A stretch of 64,000 nucleotides of DNA from contig CALGIJ010000012.1 in assembly GCA_937915545.1 (NCBI GenBank), forward strand, positions 1 through 64,000, given 5' to 3'. The position numbers were made by a program, and so were the translations under genes. Within the stretch, counting starts at the first letter, position 1, and every line of letters begins with the position of its first letter. Origin of the DNA: an uncultured Desulfobacterales bacterium. GTDB lineage: Bacteria; Desulfobacterota; Desulfobulbia; Desulfobulbales; Desulfocapsaceae. The notes under the pieces were generated by a model. It searched no databases, was not told the DNA's origin, and saw only the letters and a program-made list of their open reading frames with translations. Positions 50,095 to 59,891 of this stretch are shown piece after piece.

Positions 50095-52587
50095 ATGGCC
50101 AGCGAGAGCAGCAGTGCAAGCAGATACGATTTCAAGGCGATAGAGCACAAGTGGCAGCAGTTCTGGGAAACCAACAAGACTCACCGCGTCAGCGAAGAAG
50201 CCGGCAAGGAGAAATACTACGTCCTGGAGATGTTCCCCTACCCGTCGGGGCGCATCCACATGGGCCACGTGCGCAACTACTCCATTGGCGACGTCGTCGC
50301 CCGCTACAAGCGGATGCGCGGCTTCAATGTCCTCCACCCCATGGGCTGGGACGCCTTCGGCTTGCCGGCGGAAAATGCCGCCATGAAGAACAACAGCCAC
50401 CCGGCCACCTGGACCTACGATAATATCGACTACATGCGCAATCAGCTGCGCCAGCTGGGCCTCTCCTACGACTGGGAGCGGGAGATCGCCACCTGCAACC
50501 CCAAGTACTACCGCTGGGAGCAAATGCTGTTCATCGAGATGTACAAGCGCGGCCTCGTTTACCAGAAGACCACCACCGTCAACTGGTGCGAGTCGTGCCA
50601 GACGGTGCTTGCCAACGAGCAGGTCATCGATGGCGCCTGCTGGCGCTGCGACGAGCCGGTCTACCCGCGCAAGATGAACGGCTGGTTCTTCCGCATCACC
50701 CAATACGCCGAGGAACTGCTGCGCGACCTCGACAACCTGCCCGGCTGGCCGGAGAAGGTGCTCACCATGCAGCGTAACTGGATCGGCAAGTCCACCGGTC
50801 TGACCTGCGATTTCACCGTCGAGGGCGCCGACTGCAGCATCTCCATCTTCACCACCCGTCCCGACACCATCTTCGGGGTGACCTTCATGTCGCTGGCGGC
50901 GGAACACCCCCTGCTCGACACGCTCATCGCCGGCAGCGAGCGGGAGGAGGAGGTGCGCCGCTTCGCCAGCGAAATCCAGATCGAGAAACAGCGCCGTTCC
51001 ATCGAAGAAGAACCGGAAAAACGCGGCATCTTTACCGGCCGCTACTGCATCAACCCCTTCAACGGGGCCCGCGTGCCCATTTACGTCGCCAATTTCGTGG
51101 TCATGGAATACGGCACCGGCGCAGTCATGGCGGTGCCGGCCCACGACCAGCGCGACTTCGAGTTCGCCCGCAAATACAAGTTGCCCATTGTCCCGGTGGT
51201 CGTGCCCCAGGGAGAGACCCTCGACCCCGCCGTCATGGTCGAGGCCGCTTCAGGCCCTGGGGTGCTCATTTCCTCCGGGTCCTTCACCGGCATGGATTCC
51301 CTTGCCGCCCAGGGGGCGATCATCGCCCATGCCGAGCAGGAAGGCTTCGGCAAGGCGTATGTCACCTATCGCCTGCGCGACTGGGGCATCTCCCGGCAAC
51401 GATACTGGGGGGCTCCCATTCCCATGCTGCATTGCGACGCGTGCGGCGTGGTGCCGGTGCCGCTCGAAGAGCTGCCGGTGGAACTTCCCGAAGACCGCGA
51501 GAAAGGCAGCGCCTGCCTGCCCCTGCACCAACGGCCGTCGTTCATCGCCGCGGTCTGCCCGCAGTGCGGCGGACCGGCTAGGCGCGAGACCGACACCATG
51601 GATACCTTCATGGAATCCTCGTGGTACTTCGCCCGCTTTGCCTGCCCGCGCGACGACAGCCAGCCGCTCTCGAAGGAAAAGACCTCGTACTGGCTGCCGG
51701 TGGATCAGTATATCGGCGGGGTCGAACACGCCATCCTCCACCTCCTCTACTCGCGCTTTTTCACCAAGGTGCTGCGCGACCTCGGCCACCTCACCGTCGA
51801 CGAGCCCTTCACCAACCTGCTCACCCAGGGCATGGTAATCAAGGACGGCGCCAAGATGTCGAAGTCCAAGGGCAATGTCGTCGACCCCAACGACCTCATC
51901 GGCGAGTACGGAGCAGATACAGTGCGCCTCTTCAGCCTCTTCGCCGCCCCACCGGAAAGGGATCTGGAATGGAGTTCCCAGGGCGTCGAGGGGTCGTCGC
52001 GTTTTCTCAACCGCGTCTATCGGCTCATCGTCTCCCAGGATGAGGCCCTGCGCTGCGCCGATCCCATTCCCGCCCAGCTCAGCGAGACCGGCAGAGGTCT
52101 GCACCGCAAGACCCATCAGACCATCCGCCGCGTGACGGAAAGCATTGAGCAGAATTTCCACTTCAACACGGCGATCAGCGCCATGATGGAACTGTTCAAC
52201 GTCCTCTCCGCCGCGCTCGGTGAAAGCAGCCAGGAAGCGCCGGAGAAACCGGTGGTGCGCGAGGCGGTGTCGATGCTGCTTCTCCTGCTCTCGCCGATGG
52301 TGCCCCACTTCGCCGCCGAAATGTGGCAGCGCATCGGCAACGAGCAGCCCATCGAGACCATGACCTGGCCGACCTTCGACGCCGAGGCCGCCAGCGAGGA
52401 CCTGCTGACCATCGTTCTCCAGGTCAACGGCAAAGTGCGCTCAAGGCTCAACGTCGCCGCCGACATCGAGGACCAGGCCCTCATCACGGCGGCCATGGCC
52501 GACGAAAACGTGTTGAAATTCCTCGACGGGGCAAAGCCCAAAAAAACCATCGTCGTCAAGAAGAAACTTGTCAACATCGTCGTTTGA
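50095..52587 (+). CDS. leuS: leucyl-tRNA synthetase
   Basis: An 830-residue class I synthetase. The HIGH motif reads RIHMGH in FPYPSGRIHMGHVRNYS; KMSKS is in GAKMSKSKGNVVDP. The CP1 editing domain (TTRPDTIFG, AVPAHDQRDFEFA) is intact, as are the catalytic insertion and anticodon-binding domain. AGAGG precedes the ATG. lptE follows closely, the common leuS-lptE order. Confidence 0.98.
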   Translation: MASESSSASRYDFKAIEHKWQQFWETNKTHRVSEEAGKEKYYVLEMFPYPSGRIHMGHVRNYSIGDVVARYKRMRGFNVLHPMGWDAFGLPAENAAMKNNSHPATWTYDNIDYMRNQLRQLGLSYDWEREIATCNPKYYRWEQMLFIEMYKRGLVYQKTTTVNWCESCQTVLANEQVIDGACWRCDEPVYPRKMNGWFFRITQYAEELLRDLDNLPGWPEKVLTMQRNWIGKSTGLTCDFTVEGADCSISIFTTRPDTIFGVTFMSLAAEHPLLDTLIAGSEREEEVRRFASEIQIEKQRRSIEEEPEKRGIFTGRYCINPFNGARVPIYVANFVVMEYGTGAVMAVPAHDQRDFEFARKYKLPIVPVVVPQGETLDPAVMVEAASGPGVLISSGSFTGMDSLAAQGAIIAHAEQEGFGKAYVTYRLRDWGISRQRYWGAPIPMLHCDACGVVPVPLEELPVELPEDREKGSACLPLHQRPSFIAAVCPQCGGPARRETDTMDTFMESSWYFARFACPRDDSQPLSKEKTSYWLPVDQYIGGVEHAILHLLYSRFFTKVLRDLGHLTVDEPFTNLLTQGMVIKDGAKMSKSKGNVVDPNDLIGEYGADTVRLFSLFAAPPERDLEWSSQGVEGSSRFLNRVYRLIVSQDEALRCADPIPAQLSETGRGLHRKTHQTIRRVTESIEQNFHFNTAISAMMELFNVLSAALGESSQEAPEKPVVREAVSMLLLLLSPMVPHFAAEMWQRIGNEQPIETMTWPTFDAEAASEDLLTIVLQVNGKVRSRLNVAADIEDQALITAAMADENVLKFLDGAKPKKTIVVKKKLVNIVV

Positions 52588-52674
52588 GACTAGACTGACA
52601 CTTCCGTTAACCGCCCGACACCAGGTAACTTACCAGCACGTTACGACCACTCTACGACCTATGGGAGCCGCTTC

Positions 52675-53196
52675 GTGAAACCCGTCTACCGTTCTTTGCT
52701 GCTGCTCGTCGTCGCCGGCCTGTTCGTTGCCTGCGGCTACCGCAACCCCAATATCTATACCGGACCTCATAAGAACATCTATATCACCGAGTGGAAGAAC
52801 CGTACCAGCGAGCTCGGCCTCGACGTCAAACTCTACCGCTCGCTGACCAGGTGGTTTCAGAAATCAGGTTCCATCTCGACGGTACGCCAGAAGGAGGGTG
52901 CCGACCTGATCCTCGCCGGCGAAGTCGTCTCCCTGGAGTTGCCCAGCCTCTCCTACGGCGTCAACAACCTCGCCTCCGAGGTCAAGGTGCGTCTCAGGGT
53001 GCGCTATATCGTCAAAGAAATTGCCAGCAACAAAATCCTCCTCGAAATCGGCGACCAGACCTGGGAGGAAAGCTACCTGGTGTCCAGCAACCCCTCAGCC
53101 AACCAGGACAGCGAGAGCAAAGCCCTCGACAAGATCATCGAGGACATGTCGCAGAAAATCTACCAGAAGACCATTGCCGGGATCACCCGCAAGTAG
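52675..53196 (+). CDS. lptE: LPS-assembly lipoprotein LptE
   Basis: A 173-residue outer-membrane lipoprotein that plugs and assists the LptD translocon. The signal sequence with lipobox (LLLLVVAGLFVAC, Cys ~21) is followed by GYRNPNIYTGPHKNI, a typical LptE start. GTG at 52675 has GGGAG seven bases upstream. Placement after leuS supports the call. lptD is not in the window. Confidence 0.88.
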   Translation: MKPVYRSLLLLVVAGLFVACGYRNPNIYTGPHKNIYITEWKNRTSELGLDVKLYRSLTRWFQKSGSISTVRQKEGADLILAGEVVSLELPSLSYGVNNLASEVKVRLRVRYIVKEIASNKILLEIGDQTWEESYLVSSNPSANQDSESKALDKIIEDMSQKIYQKTIAGITRK

Positions 53197-53216
53197 AAAC
53201 CTCTCAACCATTTCCC

Positions 53217-53253
53217 AAAAGGCGGATCGGGTTATGCCCGTTCCGCCTTTTTT
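53217..53253 (+). terminator. intrinsic terminator after lptE
   Basis: AAAAGGCGGA/TCCGCCTTTT arms (10 bp) with an inner CGGG/CCCG and a T-run. dus begins only 13 bases after it. Confidence 0.88.
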
Positions 53254-53265
53254 CATCTGTCCGAC

Positions 53266-54216
53266 ATGCTGCGTATAGCCACTCTCGAGTTCTCCAGCCC
53301 GCTGGTGCTCGCTCCTCTGGCCGGATACAGCGACCTCCCTTTCCGCCTGCTCTGCCGACGTTGCGGCGCCGGTTTTGTCGTCACCGAGATGGTCAGCTGC
53401 CACGGCCTGGTCTATCGCCAGGCCAATACCCTGAGGCTGCTCGACACCGTCGCCGACGAGGGGCCGCTGTCCATTCAGCTCTTCGGGGCCGATCCGGCGG
53501 CCATGGGTGAGGCGGCGGCCTTGGCCGCCGAATGGCGGCCGGCGATGATCGACATCAATATGGGCTGTCCGGTCAGGAAGGTGACCAGGAGGGGTGCCGG
53601 GGCGGCTTTGATGACCACCCCGCAGCTGGCTGCGGAGATTATTACCGAGGTGGTGGCAAAGGTAGCGCTGCCGGTGACGGTCAAGATGCGCTCGGGAAGA
53701 GATCAGGGCAGCATCACCGCCCCGGAATTCGCGGCCATGGCCGAGAGCTGCGGCGCCGCAGCGGTTATCGTCCATGCCCGCACCTGGGGCCAGGGCTTTT
53801 CGGGACAGATCGACCCGGAGGTGATCGCCGCGGTCAAGCGGAGGGTGGCCATTCCGGTAATCGGGAACGGTGATGTCCTCTCTCCTGAGGACGCCAGAAA
53901 GATGATGGCCGATACCGGCTGCGACGGGGTGATGGTCGGCCGCGGCGCTCTCGGCAACCCATGGATCTTCGCCGGGCAGGCCAGGCCACAAAACCTGGCG
54001 GAGATCGCCGCCATGGCGGCGGATCACCTCGCCCTCATCGAGCGTTTCCTGCCGGCCGAGCGCCTGGTCGGCCACATCAAGGGCCAGCTGGCCCGTTATT
54101 TCAAAGGGTTTCCGGGGTCCGCCCAGTTCCGCGCCGAACTCATGGCCACCGCCGAACTCGACCAGTTGCGCCAGCTCATCGCAAGCGCCATTGACAGCGA
54201 CGAGACCAGCGCCTGA
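53266..54216 (+). CDS. dus: tRNA-dihydrouridine synthase
   Basis: A 316-residue FMN enzyme that reduces uridine to dihydrouridine in tRNA D-loops. Family motifs are VLAPLAGYSDLPFR, IDINMGCPVRKV with the catalytic Cys, VTVKMRSG and IGNGDVLS. It looks closest to DusB. The ATG lies 13 bases past a strong terminator, with no clear ribosome site, so its expression is puzzling. The 3' end faces the M48 gene with a 30-base gap. Confidence 0.93.
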   Translation: MLRIATLEFSSPLVLAPLAGYSDLPFRLLCRRCGAGFVVTEMVSCHGLVYRQANTLRLLDTVADEGPLSIQLFGADPAAMGEAAALAAEWRPAMIDINMGCPVRKVTRRGAGAALMTTPQLAAEIITEVVAKVALPVTVKMRSGRDQGSITAPEFAAMAESCGAAAVIVHARTWGQGFSGQIDPEVIAAVKRRVAIPVIGNGDVLSPEDARKMMADTGCDGVMVGRGALGNPWIFAGQARPQNLAEIAAMAADHLALIERFLPAERLVGHIKGQLARYFKGFPGSAQFRAELMATAELDQLRQLIASAIDSDETSA

Positions 54217-54246
54217 CGTGTGACATCCTGGCCCTCTGGTTCCCCC

Positions 54247-55659
54247 CTACTTACGCAGCTGCTCGATCTTCTTGAGCAGCGCCCGCGTTTCCTCCCGTTC
54301 TTTGTCACTCAGCTCCTTATCGCGCTGGGCAAGGCGCAGGTTCTGCTCCGCCTGCTTCATCTTGCCGCTGTACAAGTCGTACTTGGCCAGGCACAGGGAG
54401 GCCAGGCCGGCCTTCTGCCTGACAGCGGCCAGATGGCCGAGTTCGAAATAGACCTGTGCATATTCCGGATACTGTGCGGCCACCGAGGTGAAGTAGCGTT
54501 CCGCTTCAGCCGTCCGCCCCAGGCGCTGCAGCACCCGCGCCAGGGCAAAGGTGGCGTAGAGATCGCCGCCATCCTGGCGCAAGACATCCCTGAGGGTTGC
54601 CTCGGCCTCCGCCAGACGGTTCATCGCCGCCAGCATCACCCCCTTATCCACCAGCAGCTGCCGTTTTTCGGGAAAATCCTTGATAACCTTCTCAAGCAGT
54701 TCCATGCCGCGTGGATAATCCCCTTCGTTACGGGCCAGCTGGCTCAGCCCATAGGTGGCCATGCTGCGGGCGAAGGGAGTTGAGCGTGCGTCGGCGAGGA
54801 TGGCGGCCAGTGAGCCCTTGAACTGTTCGGTCTCGCGGAGATCAGCGAGAATACGATATTTCCAGCGAAAGAAGGCGAAGTCTTCCTTTCCCTGTTTTAG
54901 AGATCCTGCCTCCCCCACTTTATCGAGGTCGATCAGTGACTGGATGTAGTTGAGCCGAGCGTCGGGGTCGGGATGGGTAAGCAGATACTGCGGCGGTTTT
55001 TCGCTACGATAGCGTGACACCCGACGCATCGACTCCAACATGCTCACCTGGCCATGAGGATCGCGGCCGAGGCGCTTCATCCACCCATAGGCGAGGAGGT
55101 CGGCCTCTTCCTCGTTCTGCCGGCTGAAGTGCAGGTTGAGGCTCTGCCCGGTGGCCAGCGCTCCGGTGAGCAGCACCGGGGCCGTCGAGCCACCGAAAGC
55201 CACTGCCGCCAGGGCCAGGCCGAGGGAGGCGATGCCGGTATAGGTGCCTTTTTCCACCCGGTCGGCCAGATGACGCTTCGAAATATGACCGATCTCGTGG
55301 GCGAGCACCGATACCAGCTCATCCTCCGACTGCATCGCCGCGATAAGTCCGGCATGAAAGAAGATCAGCCCCGACGGGGCGGCAAAGGCGTTGAATTCCT
55401 TGTCATCGATGACGAAGAAGTGGTAGTCGAAGTACTGGATGCCGGCAACCTCGAGTACGCTGCGGCCCAAATCCTGCAGATACTGGCGGATATCGGGATC
55501 GTCCTTGATGGTGAAAGCGGAACGCACCGAATAGAGCAGCTTTTCGCCCACCTCACGCTCTTCGCCGATGGAAAAGGACCATGCCGGAGAGATCGTGGCA
55601 CAGGGAGAAAAAAGTGCGACGACAAGCCAGACAATTGTCTTGAAGAACAGAGATCTCAT
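54247..55659 (-). CDS. M48 family metallopeptidase with TPR repeats (BepA-like)
   Basis: A 470-residue periplasmic zinc protease. It has a signal peptide (TIVWLVVALFSPCATISP), the HEIGH zinc motif (121-125) and the third ligand in NEEEADLLAYGWM. C-terminal TPRs (AEAERYFTSVAAQYPEYAQVY) complete the layout. BepA in E. coli degrades or matures stalled outer-membrane proteins such as LptD. The start overlaps the oleD stop as ATGA, so it is translationally coupled to the ole genes. Confidence 0.9.
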   Translation of the reverse strand: MRSLFFKTIVWLVVALFSPCATISPAWSFSIGEEREVGEKLLYSVRSAFTIKDDPDIRQYLQDLGRSVLEVAGIQYFDYHFFVIDDKEFNAFAAPSGLIFFHAGLIAAMQSEDELVSVLAHEIGHISKRHLADRVEKGTYTGIASLGLALAAVAFGGSTAPVLLTGALATGQSLNLHFSRQNEEEADLLAYGWMKRLGRDPHGQVSMLESMRRVSRYRSEKPPQYLLTHPDPDARLNYIQSLIDLDKVGEAGSLKQGKEDFAFFRWKYRILADLRETEQFKGSLAAILADARSTPFARSMATYGLSQLARNEGDYPRGMELLEKVIKDFPEKRQLLVDKGVMLAAMNRLAEAEATLRDVLRQDGGDLYATFALARVLQRLGRTAEAERYFTSVAAQYPEYAQVYFELGHLAAVRQKAGLASLCLAKYDLYSGKMKQAEQNLRLAQRDKELSDKEREETRALLKKIEQLRK

Positions 55660-56678
55660 CGATTTCTCAGCCATTGCACGGTGCGTTGCAGGCCCTCCTC
55701 GGTAGAAATCAGCGGTTCGTAGCCGAGGTCGCGGCGCGCCTTCTCGATGGAGAAATAATGGGACTTGGCGAGCTGCTCGGCAAGGAATCTGGTCATTTTC
55801 GGTTCGTGGCGCAAGCCCAGCAGGCGATAGGCAAGCTCGAGCACCGCCCCCAAGCGATACGCGGTCCGCTCGGCGACGCGTTTGTCTACCTGTGGCACCC
55901 CCATGCGGCTGAAGAGGTCGGCAATCCAGTGCCACAGGTTGACCGGCTCGCCCTGACTAATGAAGTAGGCCTTGCCGTTCGCCCGTCCCGGGCCGGCGAG
56001 ATCGGCGGCAGCGAGGATATGGGCCTCGGCGACGTTGTCGATATAGCTGATGTCGACGAGATTGCTGCCATCACCCACCTGACGCAGGCTCTGTTCCCTG
56101 CCCCTGGCGAGGAGCCGCGGCAGCAGATGGGGATCCCCCGGCCCCCAGATGAGATGGGGACGCAGGGCACAGGTCTTGAGCGTCGGCCCGGCCGCGGCAA
56201 GCACCAGACCTTCGGCGATGGCCTTGCTCCGCGCATAATGACAGAGGAACTGTCGCCCATAGGGCAGGCGCTCGTCACCGCCGCGGATGTCTTCGCCGTT
56301 GAAGACCACCGATGGGGTTGAGGTATAGACCAGGCTGGCGACTCCTGCCTGACGGCAGGCGGCGATGACATTCTCGGTGCCGAGGACATTGCTGCGATGG
56401 TAGAGCTGCCACTCTCCCCAGATACCGGCCAGCGCCGCTGTATGAACAACAAGGTCGACGCCGTCCACTGCCGCCTGGAGCTCATCGGGATTGGCGATGT
56501 TGCCAACAAAGCCCCTGGCCCCGGCCGCCTCGATCTCGTCATAGCGGTGGCGGGCGATGATCCGCGTATCGACACCGAGGGCAAGCAGCCGCCTGACTAC
56601 CGCCTGGCCGACGAAGCCGCCGCCACCGGTGACGAGAGCGGTTTTTATCGTTGCGGGAAGAGTTGCCGTTGTGCCCAT
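55656..56678 (-). CDS. oleD: 2-alkyl-3-oxoalkanoate reductase, OleD-like SDR
   Basis: A 340-residue extended short-chain dehydrogenase of the 3-beta-HSD type. The dinucleotide loop is VTGGGGFVGQ (16-25) and the active-site pair is in CHYARSKAIAEG (YxxxK). In long-chain olefin synthesis OleD reduces the OleA condensation product to a beta-hydroxy acid. Position directly after oleC, overlapping it by 34 bases, supports OleD over other sterol- or sugar-like SDRs. Confidence 0.88.
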   Translation of the reverse strand: MGTTATLPATIKTALVTGGGGFVGQAVVRRLLALGVDTRIIARHRYDEIEAAGARGFVGNIANPDELQAAVDGVDLVVHTAALAGIWGEWQLYHRSNVLGTENVIAACRQAGVASLVYTSTPSVVFNGEDIRGGDERLPYGRQFLCHYARSKAIAEGLVLAAAGPTLKTCALRPHLIWGPGDPHLLPRLLARGREQSLRQVGDGSNLVDISYIDNVAEAHILAAADLAGPGRANGKAYFISQGEPVNLWHWIADLFSRMGVPQVDKRVAERTAYRLGAVLELAYRLLGLRHEPKMTRFLAEQLAKSHYFSIEKARRDLGYEPLISTEEGLQRTVQWLRNR

Positions 56679-58264
56679 AGCGACAGTTTCTCGCGGAATA
56701 TTTTGGCGTTATGCCGGATGTCCACCGGAAAGGCGGGATGGATGAGGACGGTACGTATGTGCCTGGTGAGCTGATGCGCGGCGCACAGCTGCAGAGCCTC
56801 GGTGACGACTCGCGAGCCGTCGACAGCCTTGCCGGGCTGGAGTTCCACGATCATCACCGGCACCGTTTCGCCCCCGCCGTCCCTGACACCGACCAGAGCG
56901 GAGCGAAAGACCTGGGGATGCTCGTTGACGATGGCTTCGCAGGGGATGGTGAACATCCGCCCCCGTACGGTCTCCAGTCGATGGGCCCGGCGGCCGCAGA
57001 ACCACAGGCGACCCTGTTCGTCAAGGTAGCCGACGTCGCCCATGCGGTGCCAGAAGGTTTCGCCGTCAGCCATCTTGGCCAGGCTGGTCTCCTCGGGATT
57101 GTTATGATAGGCCCTGGTGACCACCCCGCCGCGCACGATGATCTCGCCGATCTGGCCCGGCGGCAGCAGCGTCTCCTGGCGCAGTACCGCCTGCGGCTCG
57201 TCGGAGATCTCCATGATACGGATCTCGATGCCCGGCAGGGCCCTGCCGACACAGGTCCCGGCGCCATTACGGCTCTGCTGCATGGTCTCGGCGAGCACCT
57301 CGCTGGAGGTAATGGAGGCCACCGGCAGGCTCTCGGTGGCCCCGTAGGGGGTATGGATCTCCGCCCTAGGGCCAAGCAGCCCCCTGGTCCGTTCGAGCAC
57401 CGCGTAGGGGACCGGCGCGCCGGCCATGAGAATCTTGTTCAGAGTCGGCAGAGACACCCCCTGCGCGCAGCAGTAGGTGCTGACCACGTTCCAGATCGCC
57501 GGCGAGCCGAAGGAATAGGTCACCCCATAGCGCAGGATGGAGGCGACGAAACGCCGTGGGTCCACCTGGGCGGGACGGGTGGGGTCCATGTCGGGGATCA
57601 CCGAACAGGCGCCTAACGCAGCCGAGAAGAGGGCGAAGAGGGGGAAGGCCGGCTGATCGATGTCAGTGGTGCCGATGCCGTAGAAATCGCCAATCAGCTG
57701 CCGCTGGGCATTGAAGATGCCATGCTCGTAGCGTACCCCCTTGGGTGGGCCGGTCGAACCGGTGGTAAAGATGATCGCCGCCAGGGCGTCGGCGGTGGAA
57801 GGATGGACAACTGCCCCATCACAGTCAGCCCCGGCCCTCCGCAGGTCGGGCCCGAGGAGGCCAAAAGACCCGCCCAGACAGAAGCTGCGGCGCACCGTGG
57901 CAAAAGTGCGGCGAAAGACTTTGGCAAAGAGGATCGCTTTGGGGATCCCTACCAGCACCGTCGGTTCGACTCGGGCGATGCAGCGCAACAGGTTGCGGTA
58001 ACCCATGCCGGGGTCGATGAGGACGATGACTGCGCCAAGTTTGAACAGGGCCAGGGTGAGGCAGATGAAGTCGATGGAGGGGGTGACCATGAGCATCACC
58101 ACCTCCCCGGCCCGCACCCCCTGGCGCTGCAGGTGACGGCAGTACCCGTCGGAGAGCTGGTTCATGCCGAGGAAGGAGATCTCGCGGCCGCTCTTCGCTT
58201 CGATGATCGCCGTATGCCGGCCACGTTCCCTGGCGATGTCGATGAAGGCTGCGGCGATATTCAC
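56645..58264 (-). CDS. oleC: beta-lactone synthetase OleC
   Basis: A 539-residue member of the ANL adenylating superfamily that converts the beta-hydroxy acid to a beta-lactone. The P-loop is IIFTTGSTGPPKGVRYEH, and A5 is PYGATESLP. The OleC-type VLIDPGMGYRNLLRCI replaces the usual phosphopantetheine-related region. A GTG start overlaps the oleB stop (GTGA). Flanked by oleB and oleD, the assignment is strong. Confidence 0.9.
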   Translation of the reverse strand: MNIAAAFIDIARERGRHTAIIEAKSGREISFLGMNQLSDGYCRHLQRQGVRAGEVVMLMVTPSIDFICLTLALFKLGAVIVLIDPGMGYRNLLRCIARVEPTVLVGIPKAILFAKVFRRTFATVRRSFCLGGSFGLLGPDLRRAGADCDGAVVHPSTADALAAIIFTTGSTGPPKGVRYEHGIFNAQRQLIGDFYGIGTTDIDQPAFPLFALFSAALGACSVIPDMDPTRPAQVDPRRFVASILRYGVTYSFGSPAIWNVVSTYCCAQGVSLPTLNKILMAGAPVPYAVLERTRGLLGPRAEIHTPYGATESLPVASITSSEVLAETMQQSRNGAGTCVGRALPGIEIRIMEISDEPQAVLRQETLLPPGQIGEIIVRGGVVTRAYHNNPEETSLAKMADGETFWHRMGDVGYLDEQGRLWFCGRRAHRLETVRGRMFTIPCEAIVNEHPQVFRSALVGVRDGGGETVPVMIVELQPGKAVDGSRVVTEALQLCAAHQLTRHIRTVLIHPAFPVDIRHNAKIFREKLSLWAQRQLFPQR

Positions 58265-59211
58265 CTTTTTCCCCCTTCACCGGCAGCATCGCCATACTCG
58301 AAAAATTTCTCGAGGATGGCAATCACTTGCGGACCGCGGTCCTCGAGGAGATAGTGCCCGGCGTCGGCGAAGTGGCTGCAGGCCGCTTCGGGAAAGCGGC
58401 GCCGCCACTCTTCGTAGAAGACGTCGTCGAAGCAGAAGTCCCTGCCTCCCCAGAGGATGTGCAGAGGAATACCCCGCTCCCGCAAGTCAGCGAGACCCGC
58501 CTCGATCCCCGCCAGGACCTGGTAACTGCGATGCCCCGGATGCAGGGGAATGTCCCTTACGAAGGCGGCGATGGCGACACGATTGCCCCAGCTGTCGTAG
58601 GGCTTGAGATAGCTGGCCGCCACCTGGGCAGGAAGGGGGGTGGTGACCGCCATGAAGGTCGCCGGCCAGGCGAAGCCGTTGCAGAGGCGGACCAGCACCT
58701 CGCCGAGAAGTGGCAGGCGGCATAAACTGATGCGCCACGGGATGCGCCGCGAACGAAAGGCCGCGGTGTTCATCAGGGCGATCTTCTCAATGCGTGCGGG
58801 GTGGCGCACCGCATAGCCGAAACCGATGGCTCCGCCCCAGTCGTGCACCACCAGGGAACAGCGTTCGATGCGCAGATGGTCGAGCAACGCTTCGAGATTG
58901 TCGATATGATTCTTCAGACAATAGTCATAGTGGGCCGGCTTGTCGGACAGCCCGCAGCCAAGGTGGTCGATGGCGATCACCCGGTGTGTAGGCCGCAACG
59001 CAGCGACGACATGGCGGAAGTAATAGGACCAGGTCGGGTTGCCGTGCACCAGAACGATGCATCGTCCCTGCCCCTCGTCGAGGTAGTGCAGACGATGGTC
59101 GCCGACGGGGAAGAAGCGGCCTTCGTAGGGATAGTCGTAATACACCGAATACTCTGTGAAGGTGAAAAGCTGAGGAAGTCGGGAAAGCAGTCGGGTCGGG
59201 CCGAAAACCAT
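58261..59211 (-). CDS. oleB: beta-lactone decarboxylase OleB (alpha/beta hydrolase)
   Basis: A 316-residue haloalkane-dehalogenase-like hydrolase that would open and decarboxylate the beta-lactone to a cis-alkene. The nucleophile is Asp in VVHDWGGAIGFGYAV; VLVHGNPTWSYYFRHV holds the oxyanion region, and a His sits in FADAGHYLLED. The start at 59211 is preferred because a promoter at 59259-59286 would place the longer ATG (59247) about five bases from the RNA start. OleA, the condensing enzyme, is not in the window. Confidence 0.87.
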   Translation of the reverse strand: MVFGPTRLLSRLPQLFTFTEYSVYYDYPYEGRFFPVGDHRLHYLDEGQGRCIVLVHGNPTWSYYFRHVVAALRPTHRVIAIDHLGCGLSDKPAHYDYCLKNHIDNLEALLDHLRIERCSLVVHDWGGAIGFGYAVRHPARIEKIALMNTAAFRSRRIPWRISLCRLPLLGEVLVRLCNGFAWPATFMAVTTPLPAQVAASYLKPYDSWGNRVAIAAFVRDIPLHPGHRSYQVLAGIEAGLADLRERGIPLHILWGGRDFCFDDVFYEEWRRRFPEAACSHFADAGHYLLEDRGPQVIAILEKFFEYGDAAGEGGKR

Positions 59212-59247
59212 GAGGAGCCGCAACCCTTTCCGCCCGGCCAATGACAT

Positions 59248-59662
59248 CGGCCGCTTAGGTTATACCGCCTGTCGGACGGGTGTCAACCAATATCGAGCCC
59301 CCCTGTGGATGCGCCACACCCTCCCCGCTCGGGCCTGCAGGATGTCCGCTGCTCCCGGCCGGGAACCCCGGCGTTTATCCCAGGACCCAGGCGAGAGCTC
59401 TATAACGACTTGATAAATCGATTGCTTTTACAAAAACGATATGCTACACGATAGGCGATGTTGCGTTCCCTGCTCGCCCCCCTGCCCCTCGTCGACGCAG
59501 CTCCGGGTTGGCCGATGGCCGACCGGCGCTCTCCACTCAATGCATCGTCAGCGGGGAGAGATCTTTTGCGAGCGGCCGGCCCGCGGCATAAGCATCTGCG
59601 ACCGGCACGGTCGCCTTTTCTTAAGGGTTCCCCATGGAACCGAGCACAGAAGGAGCAGCACG
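59248..59662. other. 415-base divergent region: ole promoter and csp leader
   Basis: No gene is seen. The minus side holds the ole promoter. An AT-rich stretch at 59400-59455 probably contains the csp promoter, but no clear -35/-10 pair stood out. About 200 bases then lead to the csp start. Confidence 0.5.
59259..59286 (-). promoter_or_regulatory. promoter of the ole operon
   Basis: TTGACA and TATAAC on minus, 16 bases apart. The RNA would start near 59252. Confidence 0.75.
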
Positions 59663-59863
59663 ATGGCAGAAGGCACAGTGAAATGGTTTAACGACGCGAA
59701 GGGTTTCGGATTCATCGAACAGGATGGGGGCAAGGACGTCTTCGTTCACTACTCCGCCATACAGTCGGAAGGCTTCAAATCTCTCGAGGAGGGCGCCCGC
59801 GTCAGCTTCGAGATCGTTGATGGCCCGAAAGGTCCGGCCGCCGAAAAGGTGAGCAAGATGTAA
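59663..59863 (+). CDS. cold-shock-domain protein
   Basis: A 66-residue CspA-type protein with RNP1 KGFGFIEQ and RNP2 DVFVHYSAI, starting MAEGTVKWFNDAKG. AAGGAG lies eight bases upstream. A perfect terminator follows, so it is monocistronic. It is the second csp in the window; the two differ in many positions, so this is not a recent duplication. Confidence 0.96.
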   Translation: MAEGTVKWFNDAKGFGFIEQDGGKDVFVHYSAIQSEGFKSLEEGARVSFEIVDGPKGPAAEKVSKM

Positions 59864-59891
59864 CGCGGGACACCATCGTCTCGATTCACCG

